A DNA stretch of 64,000 nucleotides, taken from Flavobacteriaceae bacterium. GTDB lineage: Bacteria > Bacteroidota > Bacteroidia > Flavobacteriales > Flavobacteriaceae. The notes below the pieces were generated by a model that saw nothing but the letters and a program-made list of their open reading frames with translations, did no database searches and had not been told where the DNA came from. The DNA is taken from NCBI GenBank assembly GCA_021647405.1, contig JAKIUU010000004.1, positions 54,019 through 118,018 of the forward strand. The letters run 5' to 3'. Shown here piece after piece: positions 15,721 to 24,618 of the stretch (position 1 is its first letter; the number at the start of each line of letters is the position of its first letter). The position numbers and the translations under genes were made by a program.

Positions 15721-16977
15721 TTAATTCAGTATCATTTTTCCGTTATTGATAACCCCGTAAACTTTCCCTTTCAATTTTTTATTTAAAAAGATGGCATTTT
15801 TTGAGCTTGATAAAATTTGTTTCTGGCCAAAGACAGAATCCCCTTCAGGGTTAAATAAAGTAATATTTGCTTTTTGGTTCTCGTTGACTGATGTTGCTTC
15901 AATATTAAAACAACTTCTGGGTTTGTGTGTAAGTGCCGCAATTAAAGGCTCTAAATCAATGTGGTTATTTACAGCACCAAATAGGCTTTCTAAACCGGTT
16001 GTGCCATTTAAAGCACGTGCGAATTCTATTTTTTTATTTTCGATATCTATGGGATTGTGGTCTGAGGTAATCATGTCAATTGTGCCATCTAAAATACCGT
16101 TTATCAAGGCTTTTACATCACTTGGTTCGCGCAAAGGCGGCGACACTTTATAGTTGGTGTTAAAATCGCTTATTTCGGTATCGTTTAAGACCAAGTGGTG
16201 CGCTGTAACGCTGCAAGTTACATTCAGCCCTTTTTTCTTGGCATTTTTGATGAGTTGAACGCTTCGTTTACACGTAATTGTTGGGATGTGAAGGCGGCCT
16301 CCTGTATAAGTGAGTAGTGTCAAATCGCGTTTAATTTGAATTATTTCTGCCATGGCAGGAATGCCTTTTAATCCGTTAAGGGTGCTTTGTTTTGACTCGT
16401 GCATTTGTCCGTTTGAAGCAATATTAAAATCCAAAGGAAAACTCAAAATGAGGGCATTAAAATTTTGTGCGTATTGCAGGGCCAATTTAAGTAAATTACT
16501 ATTTGTAATACTTTTGCCATAATCAGTAAAAGCTATAGCTCCTGCCTGTTGCATGTCGTACATTTCGGCCAATTCTTTACCTTCAGATTTTTGAGATAGC
16601 GCCCCAATGGGATAAACATTTACCAAATTATTGTTGGCTTTTTCTTTAATAAAACGCACGCCAGCCTTGGTATCTGTAACAGGATTGGTCAATGGGTTTA
16701 TGGCCACGGCTGTAAATCCGCTTTTGGCAGCCACATTTAAACCATTTGATAATGTTTCGCGTTCTTCATAACCAGGTTCTCCAAAGCAAACGCTGGTATC
16801 AAACCAACCTGAAGAAATATGCAAATTTTCTAATGTAACAATCGTATGGGTTTTGGTTGGGTTTATTTTTTTTGCAATAGATTTAATAACACCATTCTCA
16901 ATATAAACAGCCATTTTCTTAAGATGGTATTTACTTTCTTTATCTACTATTTTCGCATTTTTAATGAGAATATTCAT
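15721..16977 (-). CDS. Dihydroorotase homologue lacking metal ligands (PyrC-like, probably inactive)
   Basis: 418 residues with the complete amidohydrolase/dihydroorotase layout: N-terminal beta-sandwich strands, TIM barrel, and C-terminal closing strands. The metal-binding motif D-x-H-x-H-F-x-E-P-G is changed to DTSVCFGEPG (residues 60-69), so both histidines are replaced (S62, C64) and the substrate arginine is G66. A later ligand is also altered (RLHIPTIT where RxHIxHxS is usual), whereas the HH of TAHHLVL and the DH of ITSDHNP remain. This resembles non-catalytic dihydroorotase partners that support aspartate transcarbamoylase in other bacteria. In flavobacteria this gene sits with BatA and an esterase, as here. 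It overlaps the BatA gene by 4 bp. Confidence 0.82.
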   Translation of the reverse strand: MNILIKNAKIVDKESKYHLKKMAVYIENGVIKSIAKKINPTKTHTIVTLENLHISSGWFDTSVCFGEPGYEERETLSNGLNVAAKSGFTAVAINPLTNPVTDTKAGVRFIKEKANNNLVNVYPIGALSQKSEGKELAEMYDMQQAGAIAFTDYGKSITNSNLLKLALQYAQNFNALILSFPLDFNIASNGQMHESKQSTLNGLKGIPAMAEIIQIKRDLTLLTYTGGRLHIPTITCKRSVQLIKNAKKKGLNVTCSVTAHHLVLNDTEISDFNTNYKVSPPLREPSDVKALINGILDGTIDMITSDHNPIDIENKKIEFARALNGTTGLESLFGAVNNHIDLEPLIAALTHKPRSCFNIEATSVNENQKANITLFNPEGDSVFGQKQILSSSKNAIFLNKKLKGKVYGVINNGKMILN

Positions 16978-18923
16978 GAAGTAAAATGTTTTAATAAAAG
17001 GAGTTCAATTATAAAAAAGAGCAATACCAAAGCAAGGCATAGCTGCCATAATTCAAAAACAGATGTACTGTCTTTAAACGATTGCATAGCTTCTGAAACA
17101 CTTGTAAAATAGGAAGTGTTTTTAGATTTCTTTAAAAACTTTTCGGTGTAGAATTTCTGAATACCTTCGTTTCGGTTGATGTTAAAAGCCAAATTTTGCA
17201 ACCTTTCACCAGTGTTTAAAACGGTATAAAATCCAGCTTTATCAGGCTGCTTATCGGTTTCTAAAATAACTGTGTTTTGTTGTATTCGCTGAAGCGGAAT
17301 AAAAGAATTTGTATCGTCAGAAATACTTAAGACTTCATCCTTTTTTAAAATGGTGTTTACAGCTATTTTGTTGTGCTGATCTAATGTGTAATACAACCTG
17401 TTTGTAGGTGTGGTCTGCAAGGCAGCATTGTAAAAAATAGGCACGATTAAAGGTGAATTGACCAAGGTGTTAAAATGGGCCTCTAAGGGGGCTGCCACAA
17501 AATAAAGCGTCCCATTTTTTATGGGAATCTGACTTATAAAATCAGATCCATTATCTAATTTAAGGACACTGTTGCTGTTAGAAATATTGAGGTTGTAGTA
17601 GGCCGTTACAGTTGGATAATCAAAGTTTTTAACTTGTTTTTCAAAGACATTTGTAAGCAACGGATGGGCATAATTTATCTTTGTAATTTGATGTTCTTGG
17701 TTAACCTTAGTGAGTTTGTTTTTAATATTTAAAAGATTAAAAAAACTGTTGTAAGAATTTATATCGCTATCCATGTCTGGGATAACAACTAGCGTGCCAC
17801 CGTTGTTTATAAATCTCTTTAAAGCCGTTGCTAACAGTTTTGGTATGTTCTTAGCAGCATTTAATAATATAAGATGTTGCTTATTTATTTTTGTGTAATC
17901 TAAGGTATTTAAAGCTTTTTGCGTGTGGTTAAATTCTGTGCCACTGTAAAGTTTGGCAAGAGGTTTCGAGTTTTTTCCTATGCTTAAAACATTGATTTTT
18001 TTAGGTTTTGTTAAAACGAAATAGAGCGTGTTATCTAGTTTTAAAGATTGGTCTTCAATTGTAATTTTGCCTCTAAAATTGGCGTCGTTAGCAATGGTAA
18101 ATTCGGTGCTCGACAACTTATTTTTAACACTTTTAACACTTGTCTTTGCAAGCAATAAGTTGTTGTTAAAGAGTGATACAGCAATATTTTTTGTTTCGAA
18201 ATTTGAATTTTTAAGCAATACCCTAATGGACACATTTGTGGCGTCTTTATTAAGCAGGTAAACACTGTCAATACTCATATTTGCAATGTGTTTGTGTTGC
18301 AATTTCACAAGCTTATAATTAATTTGAGAATTAAAATTAATTGGGGTTTTATGGGCTTTATTTATTTGGAAATCGGAAATTATAAAGGCGTTGGTTTCTC
18401 CGGCTTGTTTTTGCGATAAATTAGAGATTCTAAGTAGGGCATTTTCTAATTTAAAAGGGGAGGGGCTTAACTTTAGTTTTGACACCTGTGATTTAAGTTG
18501 CGAGAGTGTCAAATTTTTAAAAGTTTCATTATTATCCAACAGTGTTATAGTTGATGATGTATGGGGAAACTTAATTAAATCTTGAACAGCTTTATTAAAT
18601 AAATTCATGGTTTTGAATTTAGACTGCATGCTGTACGAATTGTCTAAATAAATAATGTTGTTTGTTTTGGTAACGGCCTTTTTTTTGCTGTAAAAGGGTT
18701 GTGCAAACGCCAAAATTAAAAAAGCAAACAAGGCCAATCGGCTAAATAAAACGAGGAGTTTTTTTAGATGGGAACTTTTTCTGTTTTTTAAAACGAGGTT
18801 TTTTAAGAATTGAACATTCGTAAAACGGATTCTGGTAAATTGTTGTAATTGAAAAAAATGAACAATTATGGGTAAGATAAGCAAGAATAAAGCGAATAAA
18901 ATAAAAGGGTGCTTAAATTGCAT
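16974..18923 (-). CDS. BatA N-terminal domain membrane protein with von Willebrand A-like region
   Basis: 649 residues. The first ~85 residues contain the BatA-type N-terminus: a membrane helix (about 6-24), the linker QLQQFTRIRFTNVQFLKNL, and a second helix (about 57-80, LLVLFSRLALFAFLILAFAQ). A vWA-like periplasmic segment follows, with the metal site reduced to IYLDNSYSMQSKFK (D-x-S-x-S). A ThuA/glutamine-amidotransferase-like fold (VVIPDMDSDINSYNSFFNLL) lies near residue 385, and a last helix lies at about 622-643. Such proteins are found in aerotolerance-type (Bat) clusters, but no MoxR ATPase is nearby. First gene of the cluster; ends by overlapping the next gene. Confidence 0.82.
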   Translation of the reverse strand: MQFKHPFILFALFLLILPIIVHFFQLQQFTRIRFTNVQFLKNLVLKNRKSSHLKKLLVLFSRLALFAFLILAFAQPFYSKKKAVTKTNNIIYLDNSYSMQSKFKTMNLFNKAVQDLIKFPHTSSTITLLDNNETFKNLTLSQLKSQVSKLKLSPSPFKLENALLRISNLSQKQAGETNAFIISDFQINKAHKTPINFNSQINYKLVKLQHKHIANMSIDSVYLLNKDATNVSIRVLLKNSNFETKNIAVSLFNNNLLLAKTSVKSVKNKLSSTEFTIANDANFRGKITIEDQSLKLDNTLYFVLTKPKKINVLSIGKNSKPLAKLYSGTEFNHTQKALNTLDYTKINKQHLILLNAAKNIPKLLATALKRFINNGGTLVVIPDMDSDINSYNSFFNLLNIKNKLTKVNQEHQITKINYAHPLLTNVFEKQVKNFDYPTVTAYYNLNISNSNSVLKLDNGSDFISQIPIKNGTLYFVAAPLEAHFNTLVNSPLIVPIFYNAALQTTPTNRLYYTLDQHNKIAVNTILKKDEVLSISDDTNSFIPLQRIQQNTVILETDKQPDKAGFYTVLNTGERLQNLAFNINRNEGIQKFYTEKFLKKSKNTSYFTSVSEAMQSFKDSTSVFELWQLCLALVLLFFIIELLLLKHFTS

Positions 18924-19095
18924 TGTTCAAAAGATTTTTCAAAAATACTAAAAACATAGAGATACACAATTAAAAAATAAGGAAACAATGAGAAATATAT
19001 CTAAATTTGTTAGACTGTTATGTTCCCACACGAAAGTCCCGAAACTTCGGGCGTGCAAGAGCGGGGCTTACATCATACCTTCAACCAATTAACCA

Positions 19096-19122
19096 TAAAT
19101 TTGAACAAAAATTGTACATTTG
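19096..19122 (+). promoter_or_regulatory. Candidate promoter(s) of the toxin-antitoxin locus
   Basis: Two TAnnTTTG boxes in a row: TAAATTTG (19096-19103) and TACATTTG (19115-19122), the second 20 bp before the antitoxin ATG. Confidence 0.4.
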
Positions 19123-19141
19123 TTACAATTAATAATTTATT

Positions 19142-19372
19142 ATGGATTTGCAGTTAACAAAATTAGAACTCATAGAAATGCTTTTAAATACTAAAAAAGC
19201 AGCGGTTTTACAAAAAGTAAAATTAATATTAGAAACAGAGCAAGATAATTTATCGTTGACTGAAGCACACTACCAAGTCTTAGACGAAAGGCGCACTGCT
19301 TATTTAAAAGGTGAAGGAGCATCTTTGTCTTGGGAAGAAGTTAAAGAAAAAGCCTTAAAAGCCTTGTCTTGA
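19142..19372 (+). CDS. Antitoxin, putative addiction module component
   Basis: 76 residues, mostly helical and charged. The C-terminal part LDERRTAYLKGEGASLSWEE followed by VKEKAL matches the toxin-binding region of the short addiction-module antitoxins paired with ParE/RelE toxins (PF09720-like). The stop codon overlaps the TTG start of the toxin frame (TTGA), the usual arrangement for coupled toxin-antitoxin genes. The antitoxin itself is intact although its toxin carries a stop codon. Confidence 0.8.
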   Translation: MDLQLTKLELIEMLLNTKKAAVLQKVKLILETEQDNLSLTEAHYQVLDERRTAYLKGEGASLSWEEVKEKALKALS

Positions 19373-19659
19373 AATACGAATTAATAATTAGAAAGGAGGC
19401 TGCCTTAGAAATAGTTGAAGCCTCAATTTATTATGAATCGCAGCAAACGGGTTTAGGAAAAAGATTTTAAAAACATTTACAAACTTTCTTTTATAGGATA
19501 CAAAAGTATCCTGAACACTTTCCTCAAAAACGCAAACCTTTTAGAGAAGCATTTATAAAACAATTTCCCTTTTTAATTATTTATGAATTTACAGAAGATA
19601 AAATCATTGTTTATTCGGTGTTTAATACTTGGCAAAATCCCACTAAGAAAAGAAAATAA
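19369..19659 (+). pseudogene. ParE/RelE-family toxin interrupted by one in-frame stop codon
   Basis: The frame starts with TTG at 19369 overlapping the antitoxin stop. It reads KYELIIRKEAALEIVEASIY, then YESQQTGLGKRF, then TAA at 19468-19470, and continues in the same frame with KHLQTFFYRIQKYPEHFPQK ... FLIIYEFTEDKIIVYSVFNT ... to TAA at 19657-19659. The two halves join to a ~95-residue ParE/RelE toxin. A leucine codon (TTA) is usual at the interrupted position, so a single TTA to TAA change would explain it. The downstream half keeps the conserved strand-forming residues without further damage, which means the event is recent or is a sequencing error. Confidence 0.82.
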
Positions 19660-19698
19660 TATTTTAATCCCATTTTTAAATATCCCCTAACACTAGTC

Positions 19699-19754
19699 GG
19701 TTTCCTAAAAGAGAGCAAAATTTTACTCCCTTTGGAAACCTGCTTGCCGGCAAG
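19699..19754. repeat. Intergenic hairpin and palindrome between toxin remnant and lon
   Basis: GGTTTCC (19699-19705) pairs with GGAAACC (19734-19740), with partial extra pairing of AAAG and GAG to CTC and CTTT inside. It is followed by the perfect 12-bp palindrome CTTGCCGGCAAG (19743-19754). It has no T-run, so it is not a typical terminator; it may be a degenerate intergenic repeat or an RNA-stabilising end of the lon transcript. Confidence 0.45.
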
Positions 19755-19769
19755 GCATTGACAGGGCTT

Positions 19770-22208
19770 TTATTTTACCACTTGCTTAGTCAAAGCAATA
19801 TCAATAACTTCTGACATGTGTTTTACATAATGAAATGTCAAGCCTTTTAAATAATTTGGTTTAATTTCTGAAATGTCTTTTTTATTGTCTTCGCATAAAA
19901 CTATTTCTTTGATATTGGCACGCTTGGCGGCCAATATTTTTTCTTTAATACCCCCAACAGGCAATACCTTGCCGCGTAAAGTAATTTCGCCAGTCATGGC
20001 TAATTTTGATTTTACTTTGCGGTTCGTATAAGCCGATATCAAACTGGTTAACATTGTTATACCTGCACTAGGCCCATCTTTTGGTGTGGCCCCTTCGGGT
20101 ACATGAATGTGTACATTATTTTTTTCTAAGACCTCTTGTTTTATGCCAAAATCACGGGCGTGGGCTTTGATATATTCTAAGGCTATGGTGGCCGATTCTT
20201 TCATTACTTTGCCAAGATTCCCTGTAATGCTAAGCGTTCCTTTTCCTTTTGAGAGGATGGATTCAACAAACAGAATATCGCCACCAACACTTGTCCATGC
20301 CAGGCCTGTAACCACACCAGGCACTTCGTTGTTTTCGTATTTATCGCGTTCTAAATGCGATACCCCTAATATTTTTTCAATGGTTTCAACAGAAATTTTG
20401 GTATCGTATTCTTGTGCCATCGCAATACTTTTGGCCGCAAAACGAATAACTTTGGCAATCATTTTTTCCAAACCACGAACACCTGATTCTCTGGTGTAAG
20501 CTTCCACAATTTTTTCCAATTGTTTTTTACCCAATTGGATGTGTTTTTTAGTGAGGCCATGAACTTCTAGTTGTTTGGGTACAAGGTGTTTTTTGGCTAT
20601 TTGAACTTTTTCTTCAATGGTATAACCAGAAACATTGATGAGTTCCATTCTGTCTCGTAAAGCCCACGGAATTGTTGATAAATTATTGGCAGTGGCAATA
20701 AAAAGGACATTAGACAAATCGTAACCCATTTCAAGGTAATTATCGTAAAATTCGGTGTTTTGTTCGGGGTCTAAAACCTCTAACATGGCAGATGATGGGT
20801 CGCCATTATGGCTGTTTACAAGCTTGTCAATTTCGTCAAGTACAAAAACAGGGTTCGAGGTGCCTGCTTTTTTTATGTTTTGAACAATGCGTCCTGGCAT
20901 AGCACCGATATAAGTTTTTCTGTGTCCGCGAATTTCGGCTTCATCGCGTAAGCCACCTAACGACATGCGTACATATTTACGTCCAATGGATTCGGCTATA
21001 GATTTTCCCAGTGATGTTTTACCCACACCTGGAGGGCCATACAGGCAAATAATGGGCGATTTCATATCGCCTTTTAATTTGAGAACAGCTAAATATTCTA
21101 CGATACGTTCTTTAACTTTTTCTAGACCAAAATGGTCTCTATCTAGTATGCGTTCGGCACGTTTTAAATCGAATTTATCTTTGGTGTATTCTTGCCAAGG
21201 CAGTTCTAATAATAAATCTAAATAATTGCGTTGGATGCCATATTCAGCTGCTTGCGGATTCATTCTCTGTAAGCGGGATAACTCTTTGTCAAAAGTTTTG
21301 GATACTTCTTTAGACCATTTCTTTTTCTTGCCCAAAAGACGCATTTCTTCAATTTCTTCGTCGTAAGAAACGCCACCCAATTCTTCTTGAATGGTTTTAA
21401 GTTGCTGATGTAAATAGTATTCGCGCTGTTGCTGATCCATATCTTCGCGCACTTTAGAATGGATGTTGTTGCGAATTTCTAATTTCTGAAACTCTTTATC
21501 CATTTTCTTTAGCATCAAAAGTGCACGCTCTTTTAAATCGCTAATTTTTAAAAGTTCTTGTTTTTCAGCAACCCCCAAATTCATATTAGACGAAATAAAG
21601 TTCACCAAAAAATTATTACTCTGAATGTTTTTTATGGCAAACGAAGCTTCTGATGGTAAATTGGGATTTTCTTTTATAATTCTCAAAGCCAAATCTTTAA
21701 CAGAATCAATAATGGCATTAAACTCTGAATCTTCTAAAGTAGGTTTCAATTCTTTAAACTCTCTAACCTTGGCTTTTATATAGGGTTTTTCTTGAATTAT
21801 TTCTTCAAGCTCAAAACGCTTTTTACCCTGAATAACAACCATGGTGTTGCCATCGGGCATTTTAAGTACTTTTAAGATGCGGGCTACAGTACCAATAGTA
21901 TGTAAATCGGCTGCACTGGGATTCTCAATATTTTCACTTTTTTGTGCAATAACACCAATGGTTTTATTGCCCTTGTTGGCATCTTTTATAAGTTTTATTG
22001 ATTTATCGCGTCCTGCAGTAATTGGTATTACAACACCAGGGAATAAAACAGTATTGCGAATGGGTAATATAGGCAGTATTGAAGGAACGTCTTCTTTGTT
22101 AATTTCTTCTTCATCTTCGGGCGTCATTAAGGGTATTAATTCGGCATCTTCATCTAGAGCTTGTTGTAGTGACAAACTGTCAATATTTAAAAATTTAGGG
22201 TTACTCAT
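19770..22208 (-). CDS. lon: ATP-dependent endopeptidase La (Lon)
   Basis: AAA+ protease that degrades misfolded and short-lived regulatory proteins in the cytosol. The N-terminal LonA substrate-binding domain spans about residues 42-240 ([20 protein letters not shown]), followed by a coiled coil (about 240-320), the AAA+ module with Walker [13 protein letters not shown] and Walker [11 protein letters not shown], and the S16 protease domain with catalytic serine in PKDGPSAG (about S714) and lysine in GGIKEK (about K755). 812 residues is the normal length. Flanked by the toxin-antitoxin remnant; Lon typically degrades antitoxins, but adjacency may be chance. A -7 box is found at 22271-22278. 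Confidence 0.97.
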   Translation of the reverse strand: MSNPKFLNIDSLSLQQALDEDAELIPLMTPEDEEEINKEDVPSILPILPIRNTVLFPGVVIPITAGRDKSIKLIKDANKGNKTIGVIAQKSENIENPSAADLHTIGTVARILKVLKMPDGNTMVVIQGKKRFELEEIIQEKPYIKAKVREFKELKPTLEDSEFNAIIDSVKDLALRIIKENPNLPSEASFAIKNIQSNNFLVNFISSNMNLGVAEKQELLKISDLKERALLMLKKMDKEFQKLEIRNNIHSKVREDMDQQQREYYLHQQLKTIQEELGGVSYDEEIEEMRLLGKKKKWSKEVSKTFDKELSRLQRMNPQAAEYGIQRNYLDLLLELPWQEYTKDKFDLKRAERILDRDHFGLEKVKERIVEYLAVLKLKGDMKSPIICLYGPPGVGKTSLGKSIAESIGRKYVRMSLGGLRDEAEIRGHRKTYIGAMPGRIVQNIKKAGTSNPVFVLDEIDKLVNSHNGDPSSAMLEVLDPEQNTEFYDNYLEMGYDLSNVLFIATANNLSTIPWALRDRMELINVSGYTIEEKVQIAKKHLVPKQLEVHGLTKKHIQLGKKQLEKIVEAYTRESGVRGLEKMIAKVIRFAAKSIAMAQEYDTKISVETIEKILGVSHLERDKYENNEVPGVVTGLAWTSVGGDILFVESILSKGKGTLSITGNLGKVMKESATIALEYIKAHARDFGIKQEVLEKNNVHIHVPEGATPKDGPSAGITMLTSLISAYTNRKVKSKLAMTGEITLRGKVLPVGGIKEKILAAKRANIKEIVLCEDNKKDISEIKPNYLKGLTFHYVKHMSEVIDIALTKQVVK

Positions 22209-22270
22209 AGTTTCTTTACGTCATTTTGACATTAATAAAAGAATATTTTTTATATTGTAGTATTAAATAA

Positions 22271-22278
22271 CAAATATA
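22271..22278 (-). promoter_or_regulatory. Candidate -7 promoter element for lon
   Basis: Minus-strand TATATTTG, a full match to TAnnTTTG, about 63 bp before the Lon start. The nearest upstream TTG is only 13 bp away, so the -33 element is uncertain. Confidence 0.45.
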
Positions 22279-22445
22279 ATTAAAACACTATCAATAGGTT
22301 GTAAATTTATTGTTAAATAATGCATCAGCTATATTTCAATTCTTATGCCATAATATGCACGATGACAATTAAAGTATATTAAATTATTTATTATAAAAGT
22401 GTAACAATTTAAATTAACCATTGTCTTTTATTTAGAAACGATTTT

Positions 22446-23024
22446 TTGCAAGTTAAAAGTTTACATATTGACCAATTAATTGAACGCTGTAAAAAGGCAG
22501 ACAAAAGTGCCCAATTTGAACTCTATAAACGCTATTATAAAGCAATGTATAATACGGCTTATAGGATTCTGAATGACAGCTTTGAAGCTGAAGATGTAAT
22601 GCAAGAATCGTTTCTAATTGCCTATACAAAATTGGGCACTTTTAAAGCAGAAAAAAAAGAAGGCTATGACAGTGGCATTCCTTTTGGCGCTTGGTTAAAA
22701 AGAATAGTTATCAATAAGAGTTTGACCCAATTAAGAAAGGCAAATAAATACACAAATTTACCATTAGAAAATATTGGCAATTCAGTTGAGGAAGAGGAAA
22801 CAAGCGATTACAGCGTTCTGAAAGCAGATGTCCTCTTGAAGGAAATAAAGAATCTAAAAAACAATTATCAGCTGGTTTTAAACCTCCATTTTATTGAAGG
22901 TTTTGATTACCGAGAAATGGCTCAAATAATGGATGTATCCTACCAAAATATTAGGGTGTTGATGTCGAGAGCAAAGTGTAAGTTAAAGAAAAATATAAAA
23001 CACAATTATGAAAAAATCTCTTAA
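22446..23024 (+). CDS. ECF-type RNA polymerase sigma-70 family factor
   Basis: 192 residues starting at TTG (22446). Region 2 includes YNTAYRILNDSFEAEDVMQE and PFGAWLKRIVINKSLTQLRK; region 4 ends with the helix-turn-helix FDYREMAQIMDVSYQNIRVL then MSRAKCKLKK. It heads a four-gene unit in which the second gene overlaps its end by 17 bp. The neighbours are envelope proteins with a signal peptide or membrane anchor, suggesting an envelope-stress or surface-related regulon. Clearly distinct from the factor at 5806 in sequence and context. Confidence 0.9.
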   Translation: MQVKSLHIDQLIERCKKADKSAQFELYKRYYKAMYNTAYRILNDSFEAEDVMQESFLIAYTKLGTFKAEKKEGYDSGIPFGAWLKRIVINKSLTQLRKANKYTNLPLENIGNSVEEEETSDYSVLKADVLLKEIKNLKNNYQLVLNLHFIEGFDYREMAQIMDVSYQNIRVLMSRAKCKLKKNIKHNYEKIS

Positions 23025-23535
23025 AAATAGATTTGAGGACCTCGAAAATCAATTTGACGTTGAGGTGCCCAATCTAGGACATTTTGATAGGTTTCAAGAC
23101 AGACTGGAAGCAAAGCGTAAACCCAAAATAAACTATTGGAAACCACTTGCTATTGCAGCCAGTCTTTTATTGATGATTGGTTTTTTGTGGCCTTATTTTA
23201 ATACCAGTTTAGATTTAAAAGATGTGTCACCTCAAATGGAAGAAACACAAGCTTATTTTACTTCTGTCATTGACCATGAATTGAAAGAATTGGGAAAACT
23301 AGAATCAGAGGATACGAAAAGAATTATAAGTGATGCCTTGAGACAAATTAAAATTCTTGATAAAGAATACAAAAATCTAACAACACAACTTAAAGAAAGT
23401 AATGAAGATAAAATAATTGTTTATGCCATGATTGATAATTATCAAAAGCGTATAAATGTATTAAAATCAGTAATAAATCAAATTAATAATTTACGCAATA
23501 CTAAATATTTCAACAATGAAAATAAACTTATTTAA
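23008..23535 (+). CDS. Single-pass membrane protein, candidate anti-sigma factor
   Basis: 175 residues. A charged cytosolic N-terminus (about 1-45, KNRFEDLENQFDVEVPNLGH) precedes one membrane helix (about 47-66, PLAIAASLLLMIGFLWPYF). The C-terminal part is a long helical, coiled-coil-like segment (about 95-165, KELGKLESEDTKRIISDALR; ILDKEYKNLTTQLKESNEDK). Overlap with the sigma gene upstream (17 bp) and with the next gene (20 bp) shows strict co-translation. The topology is that of membrane anti-sigma factors, but no known zinc or RseA-type motif is seen, so the role is inferred. Confidence 0.65.
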   Translation: MKKSLKNRFEDLENQFDVEVPNLGHFDRFQDRLEAKRKPKINYWKPLAIAASLLLMIGFLWPYFNTSLDLKDVSPQMEETQAYFTSVIDHELKELGKLESEDTKRIISDALRQIKILDKEYKNLTTQLKESNEDKIIVYAMIDNYQKRINVLKSVINQINNLRNTKYFNNENKLI

Positions 23536-24607
23536 ATCAATTTTGTTGGTATTATTGGTGCCAATTTTTGGATTTACATCAGAAAATACCAATGGGAAAT
23601 ACGAAAAATCTACAACCATAAAAAAAGAGTTTAATGTCAATGCCGATGCACTTCTCAAAATTAAAAACAGGTATGGCAATGTTGATATAGCATCTTGGGA
23701 TAAAGACAAAATCGCCATAACTGTTGTTATTACAGTTAAGGGAGCGAACGAAGAAGCTGTAGAGAGAAAACTCAAAGATATTTATGTAGAATTTGAGGCT
23801 ACTTCTAACGAAGTTTCAGCCAAAACAATTATAGAAAAATCTTTGAGCAGCTGGTCATGGTGGAGACGCTATAGCAAAAAGCTGAACTACAAAATAAACT
23901 ATACCATTAAAATGCCTGTGACCAATAATTTAGATTTGACTAATGATTATGGGGCTATTGTTATTGACCGTTTAAAAGGGGCCACAAAGATAAACTGCGA
24001 TTATGGCAGATTTGATATAGGAGAACTGTTAAATACGTCTAATCAAATTAATGCCGATTATGTGTCGTCATCTTCAATAGGATTTATTAACGGGGGTAAT
24101 ATTGATACAAATTATTCAAAAATGAATATTGATAAAGCCAATAAAATAAATTTAAATGCCGATTATACAAGCATTCAATTTGAAAATGTTAACACCCTAA
24201 ATTTCTCTTGCGATTATGGCAGCCTAAGCGCCAGTAATGTGGAAACAATTATAGGGAATGGTGATTATGTCAGTCTAAAAATCGGGCAATTGTCTAAAGA
24301 ACTAAACATCAGCTCCGACTATGGTTCGCTTAAAGTAGATAATATTTTAAAAGGCTTTAAATTAATTAAAGTCAATGCAGATTATACATCGGGTATGCGC
24401 TTTGGCTTTGAAAAAGGGAGTGCATTCGATTTCATCATCGATATGGAATATGCCCTTTTTAAGTACGATGACATGGCTTTAGACTTCAATAAAAAAATAG
24501 TTAAATCAACTTCTAAATATTATGAAGGCTATTTTGGAAAACCCAATAGTGGCAATGCGGTAAATATTAATGTAGAATATGGCAGTGTATCTTTATATAA
24601 CAACTAA
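23516..24607 (+). CDS. Secreted DUF4097-like beta-repeat protein
   Basis: 363 residues with a signal peptide (about 1-20, ILLVLLVPIFGFTS). From about residue 140 a repeated strand motif with D-Y at its turn recurs roughly every 20 residues (NDYGAIVIDRLKGATKINCD, INADYVSSSSIGF, LNADYTSIQFENV, SCDYGSLSASNV, SSDYGSLKVDNI, NADYTSGMRF, NVEYGSVSLY). This suggests a beta helix of the DUF4097/adhesin-like type. Its ATG lies inside the end of the preceding gene. Periplasmic or outer-membrane location; function unknown. Its co-occurrence with a sigma factor and a GIN-domain protein is common in Bacteroidota. Confidence 0.75.
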   Translation: MKINLFKSILLVLLVPIFGFTSENTNGKYEKSTTIKKEFNVNADALLKIKNRYGNVDIASWDKDKIAITVVITVKGANEEAVERKLKDIYVEFEATSNEVSAKTIIEKSLSSWSWWRRYSKKLNYKINYTIKMPVTNNLDLTNDYGAIVIDRLKGATKINCDYGRFDIGELLNTSNQINADYVSSSSIGFINGGNIDTNYSKMNIDKANKINLNADYTSIQFENVNTLNFSCDYGSLSASNVETIIGNGDYVSLKIGQLSKELNISSDYGSLKVDNILKGFKLIKVNADYTSGMRFGFEKGSAFDFIIDMEYALFKYDDMALDFNKKIVKSTSKYYEGYFGKPNSGNAVNINVEYGSVSLYNN

Positions 24608-24618
24608 AATATAAGAAT

